A stretch of DNA of 64,000 nucleotides, from positions 1 through 64,000 of the forward strand of contig CAZHDI010000002.1 in NCBI GenBank assembly GCA_964531285.1, in the 5' to 3' direction. The stretch's first letter is position 1. Each line of letters opens with the position of its first letter. Below, one piece after another: positions 62,225 to 64,000 of the stretch. This DNA comes from CAZHDI01 sp964531285. GTDB lineage: Bacteria; Pseudomonadota; Alphaproteobacteria; JAJFIK01. The notes below the pieces were generated by a model. It had not been told where the DNA came from, ran no database searches, and saw nothing but the letters and a program-made list of their open reading frames with translations. Both the position numbers and the translations under genes were made by a program.

Positions 62225-63055
62225 GTGGCGGCCCAGCATTTCTTCGACCTTCAGGCGACCCATAATCCGCACCGCTGGTATCTGCCGGTAGAGGTGTCCT
62301 TGACGGTGGGTCCTCCAGGGCACGAATTCCTATTCGGCGGCGTCGGGCTGGCCGCCTCGATCACCGCCATGGAGCGGACCACCGAGCGGCCGACGGTCTG
62401 GGCCACGGCGCAATATCTGTCCTATGCGCGGCCCGGCTCGACCGTCGACCTCGATGTGGTTGTACCGGTCCACGGCAAATACAACACGCAGGCCCGGGTC
62501 ATCGGCCATGTGGGCGATCAGGAAATCTTCACCGTGAACGCCGCCCTCGGCGCGCGTCCGAGCGAGATTTCCGGACAATGGGCACAGATGCCTCAGGTGC
62601 CCGCGCCGGAAGACTGCCCGGTCATGCCGCGCTTCAAGGCGGACGGGACCGATGTTCATTCCCGCCTTGAGGCGCGGGTCGCCAAGGGCCATCACGACTG
62701 GTCGCAAATGCCGGACGGACCGGGGGACGGGCAGACGCTGTTGTGGATCCGCTCCGATGAGGGCCTGCCGATGACCTCCGGCCTTCTGGCGATCATCGCC
62801 GATTATGTGCCGTCGGCCACGAGCGCGGCCCTGGGGCGGCAGGCCGGCGGCAACAGTCTCGATAATACGATCCGTATTCGCCATATCGTTCCGACCGACT
62901 GGGTCTTATGCGATATCCGGATTCACGGCGTTCATGGCGGCTTTATTCATGGCCGTATGCTGATTTTTGCGCAGGACGGGACGTTGATCGCGTCGGCGAG
63001 CCAGTCGGCGATCCTGCGCACCTGGGGCAAAGCCCCGAAGCAGAAAGGAGACTAA
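62225..63055 (+). CDS. Acyl-CoA thioesterase, double hot-dog (TesB-like)
   Basis: 276-aa enzyme of the double hot-dog thioesterase group, cleaving acyl-CoA. Repeat one contains FLFGGVGLAASITAMERTTERPTVWATAQYLSYARPGSTVDLDV; repeat two contains NSLDNTIRIRHIVPTDWVLCDIRIHGVHGGFIHGRMLIF, both cited here as domain blocks. GTG start at 62225 with GAGAGGA upstream. MsrA follows 2 bp later, so the two share an mRNA. Substrate chain length is not predictable. Confidence 0.85.
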   Translation: MAAQHFFDLQATHNPHRWYLPVEVSLTVGPPGHEFLFGGVGLAASITAMERTTERPTVWATAQYLSYARPGSTVDLDVVVPVHGKYNTQARVIGHVGDQEIFTVNAALGARPSEISGQWAQMPQVPAPEDCPVMPRFKADGTDVHSRLEARVAKGHHDWSQMPDGPGDGQTLLWIRSDEGLPMTSGLLAIIADYVPSATSAALGRQAGGNSLDNTIRIRHIVPTDWVLCDIRIHGVHGGFIHGRMLIFAQDGTLIASASQSAILRTWGKAPKQKGD

Positions 63056-63057
63056 TC

Positions 63058-63567
63058 ATGGCGAACCCGCAAACCGCTGTGCTGGCCGGGGGGTGTTTCT
63101 GGGGCATGGAAGACCTGTTTCGCAAACTGCCCGGCGTCCTGGAAACCGAGGTCGGTTATGCCGGCGGCGCGATGGCCGATCCGCGCTATGAGGATGTCCG
63201 CACCGGGCGCACCAATCATGCCGAAAGCCTGAGGATAACCTTCGATCCGGACACGATCAGCTACCAGGCGCTGCTCGAGTTCTTTTTCAAGATCCACGAT
63301 CCGACGACCGCCAATCGTCAGGGTAATGATGTCGGCACCCAGTATCGTTCGATCATTTTCGCGATGGATGAGGCTCAGGCCGAGACGGCCCGCGCGGTGA
63401 TCGATGCGGTCGATGCGTCCGGCCGCTGGCCCGGCAAGGTGGTGACGGAAATCCTGCCCGCAATGCCGTTCTACCGGGCGGAAGACTATCACCAGGACTA
63501 CCTGGAGAACTATCCGGAAGGCTATACCTGCCACTTCGTCCGGCCGTCCTGGACCCTCGACACCTGA
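63058..63567 (+). CDS. msrA: Peptide-methionine (S)-S-oxide reductase
   Basis: 169-aa enzyme reducing methionine-S-sulfoxide in proteins. The catalytic motif GGCFWG has Cys13, and the family blocks EVGYAGG, HAESLRITFDP, FFKIHDPTTANRQGNDVGTQYRS and FYRAEDYHQDYL are present. AAAGGAG precedes the ATG. It is in an operon with the thioesterase and ends at a strong terminator. Confidence 0.96.
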   Translation: MANPQTAVLAGGCFWGMEDLFRKLPGVLETEVGYAGGAMADPRYEDVRTGRTNHAESLRITFDPDTISYQALLEFFFKIHDPTTANRQGNDVGTQYRSIIFAMDEAQAETARAVIDAVDASGRWPGKVVTEILPAMPFYRAEDYHQDYLENYPEGYTCHFVRPSWTLDT

Positions 63568-63592
63568 CAGGGCCGACAGGATCTCAACAGAA

Positions 63593-63633
63593 AAACCCTC
63601 CGCATGGGATCCATGCGGAGGGTTTCTTTTTTT
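63593..63633. terminator. Strong bidirectional terminator
   Basis: 15-bp perfect stem AAACCCTCCGCATGG / CCATGCGGAGGGTTT, loop GAT, then a T-run; A-run on the left. It separates convergent msrA and the OmpA-like gene. Confidence 0.95.
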
Positions 63634-63675
63634 GCTCAAAGACCCGGGTCGGTGCCCGGATCAATCCGTGCCGGA

Positions 63676-64000
63676 TCAGTCGATGTAGAAGATCGACACT
63701 TCCGAGCGGCGGTTTTCCTGTTCCTTGACCCCATCGGCGGTCGGCACGCGCAGGCCGGTCTCACCGCGGGCATCGACTTCGATGAAAGAGGCGGCCACGC
63801 CGCGCTCGATCAGGCCAGCCCGCACCGCCAGAGCACGCGCTTGCGACAGCCACTGGTTATAGGAGGCCGGGCCGGTGGTGTCGGTGTACCCGACGACCTT
63901 GACCGACTCCACGCCGCGGTCGCGGATCGCTTCAGCCGCATCGTCGAGCTTGGCGGCCGCCTGCGGCGTGATGCCCGCATCGTCGAAGCGGAAATAGATG
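63676..64000 (-). CDS. OmpA-C domain protein, 5' end beyond window
   Basis: The last 107 residues run off the right edge. They form an OmpA-type peptidoglycan-binding domain: IYFRFDDAGITPQAAAKLD, VVGYTDTTGPASYNQWLSQARA and a C-terminus DGVKEQENRRSEVSIFYID, again as recognised blocks. It is a second OmpA-family protein beside the one at 38046. The frame stays open to base 64000, so the gene is partial, not a short protein starting at the GTG at 63912. Confidence 0.88.
   Translation of the reverse strand, partial: IYFRFDDAGITPQAAAKLDDAAEAIRDRGVESVKVVGYTDTTGPASYNQWLSQARALAVRAGLIERGVAASFIEVDARGETGLRVPTADGVKEQENRRSEVSIFYID

Noticed and set aside
63676..63912. A short 78-codon protein starting at the GTG at 63912
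   Set aside because: The frame stays open to the window edge and continues a recognisable OmpA-C domain, so this is the end of a longer gene.

Overview
The window is a GC-rich bacterial chromosome segment (no plasmid, phage or transposon genes seen) from an alphaproteobacterium. Supporting evidence: a histidine tRNA without an encoded G-1 and with U72/A73, the form described for Caulobacter and its relatives; a PraR/PhrR-type regulator; a CC0125/CC1285-type lipoprotein; a SapC-family protein; and two-domain FbpB iron permease and Bfd/Bfr iron genes behind Fur-like sites. I cannot assign an order. Four runs of exactly 100 N (8118-8217, 16080-16179, 24695-24794, 45124-45223) are scaffold placeholders, so this is a draft or metagenome assembly and the genes they touch are incomplete.

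Layout. 1-8.1 kb: SppA signal-peptide peptidase, then a histidine kinase/NtrC-type regulator pair divergent from a MacB/FtsX-type ABC exporter. The shared control region has an 18-bp palindrome and a sigma54-like promoter. 8.2-18.3 kb: housekeeping and accessory genes (SapC, PraR-like regulator, FAD-linked oxidase, MESH1-like alarmone hydrolase, TRL-like lipoprotein, metallophosphoesterase-like lipoprotein, GFA and DUF427 proteins, enoyl-CoA hydratase, zinc peptidase), followed by tRNA-His. 18.9-22.5 kb: an iron locus (bfd, bfr, fbpB, convergent fbpA) flanked by two Fur-like boxes. 22.6-39.2 kb: AsmA, Fe-S scaffold, DUF418, CbpA/CbpM, IMP dehydrogenase, HAD acid phosphatase, a MarR/GNAT pair with an apparently leaderless promoter, SDR, porin-like protein, DUF885 lipoprotein and an OmpA-family protein.

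39.2-50.5 kb: a secreted RTX protein with a beta-propeller, a HupE-PpiC-DUF3604 minus-strand operon, a Crp/Fnr regulator and the modABC molybdate importer. 50.5-64 kb: a 1906-residue beta-helix/cadherin-like/RTX adhesin, a giant P-loop ATPase-protein kinase-FHA fusion, a Pmp3 peptide, a two-domain GDPD/PI-PLC-like phosphodiesterase fusion, a thioesterase, MsrA and the end of an OmpA-like gene.

Cell-surface functions dominate: two type-I-secretion-style RTX proteins without a visible exporter, outer-membrane proteins, AsmA and several lipoproteins. The loci that look least described are the sigma54/two-component/ABC module, the ATPase-kinase-FHA protein, the DUF3604-PpiC-HupE operon and the GDPD-PLC fusion.
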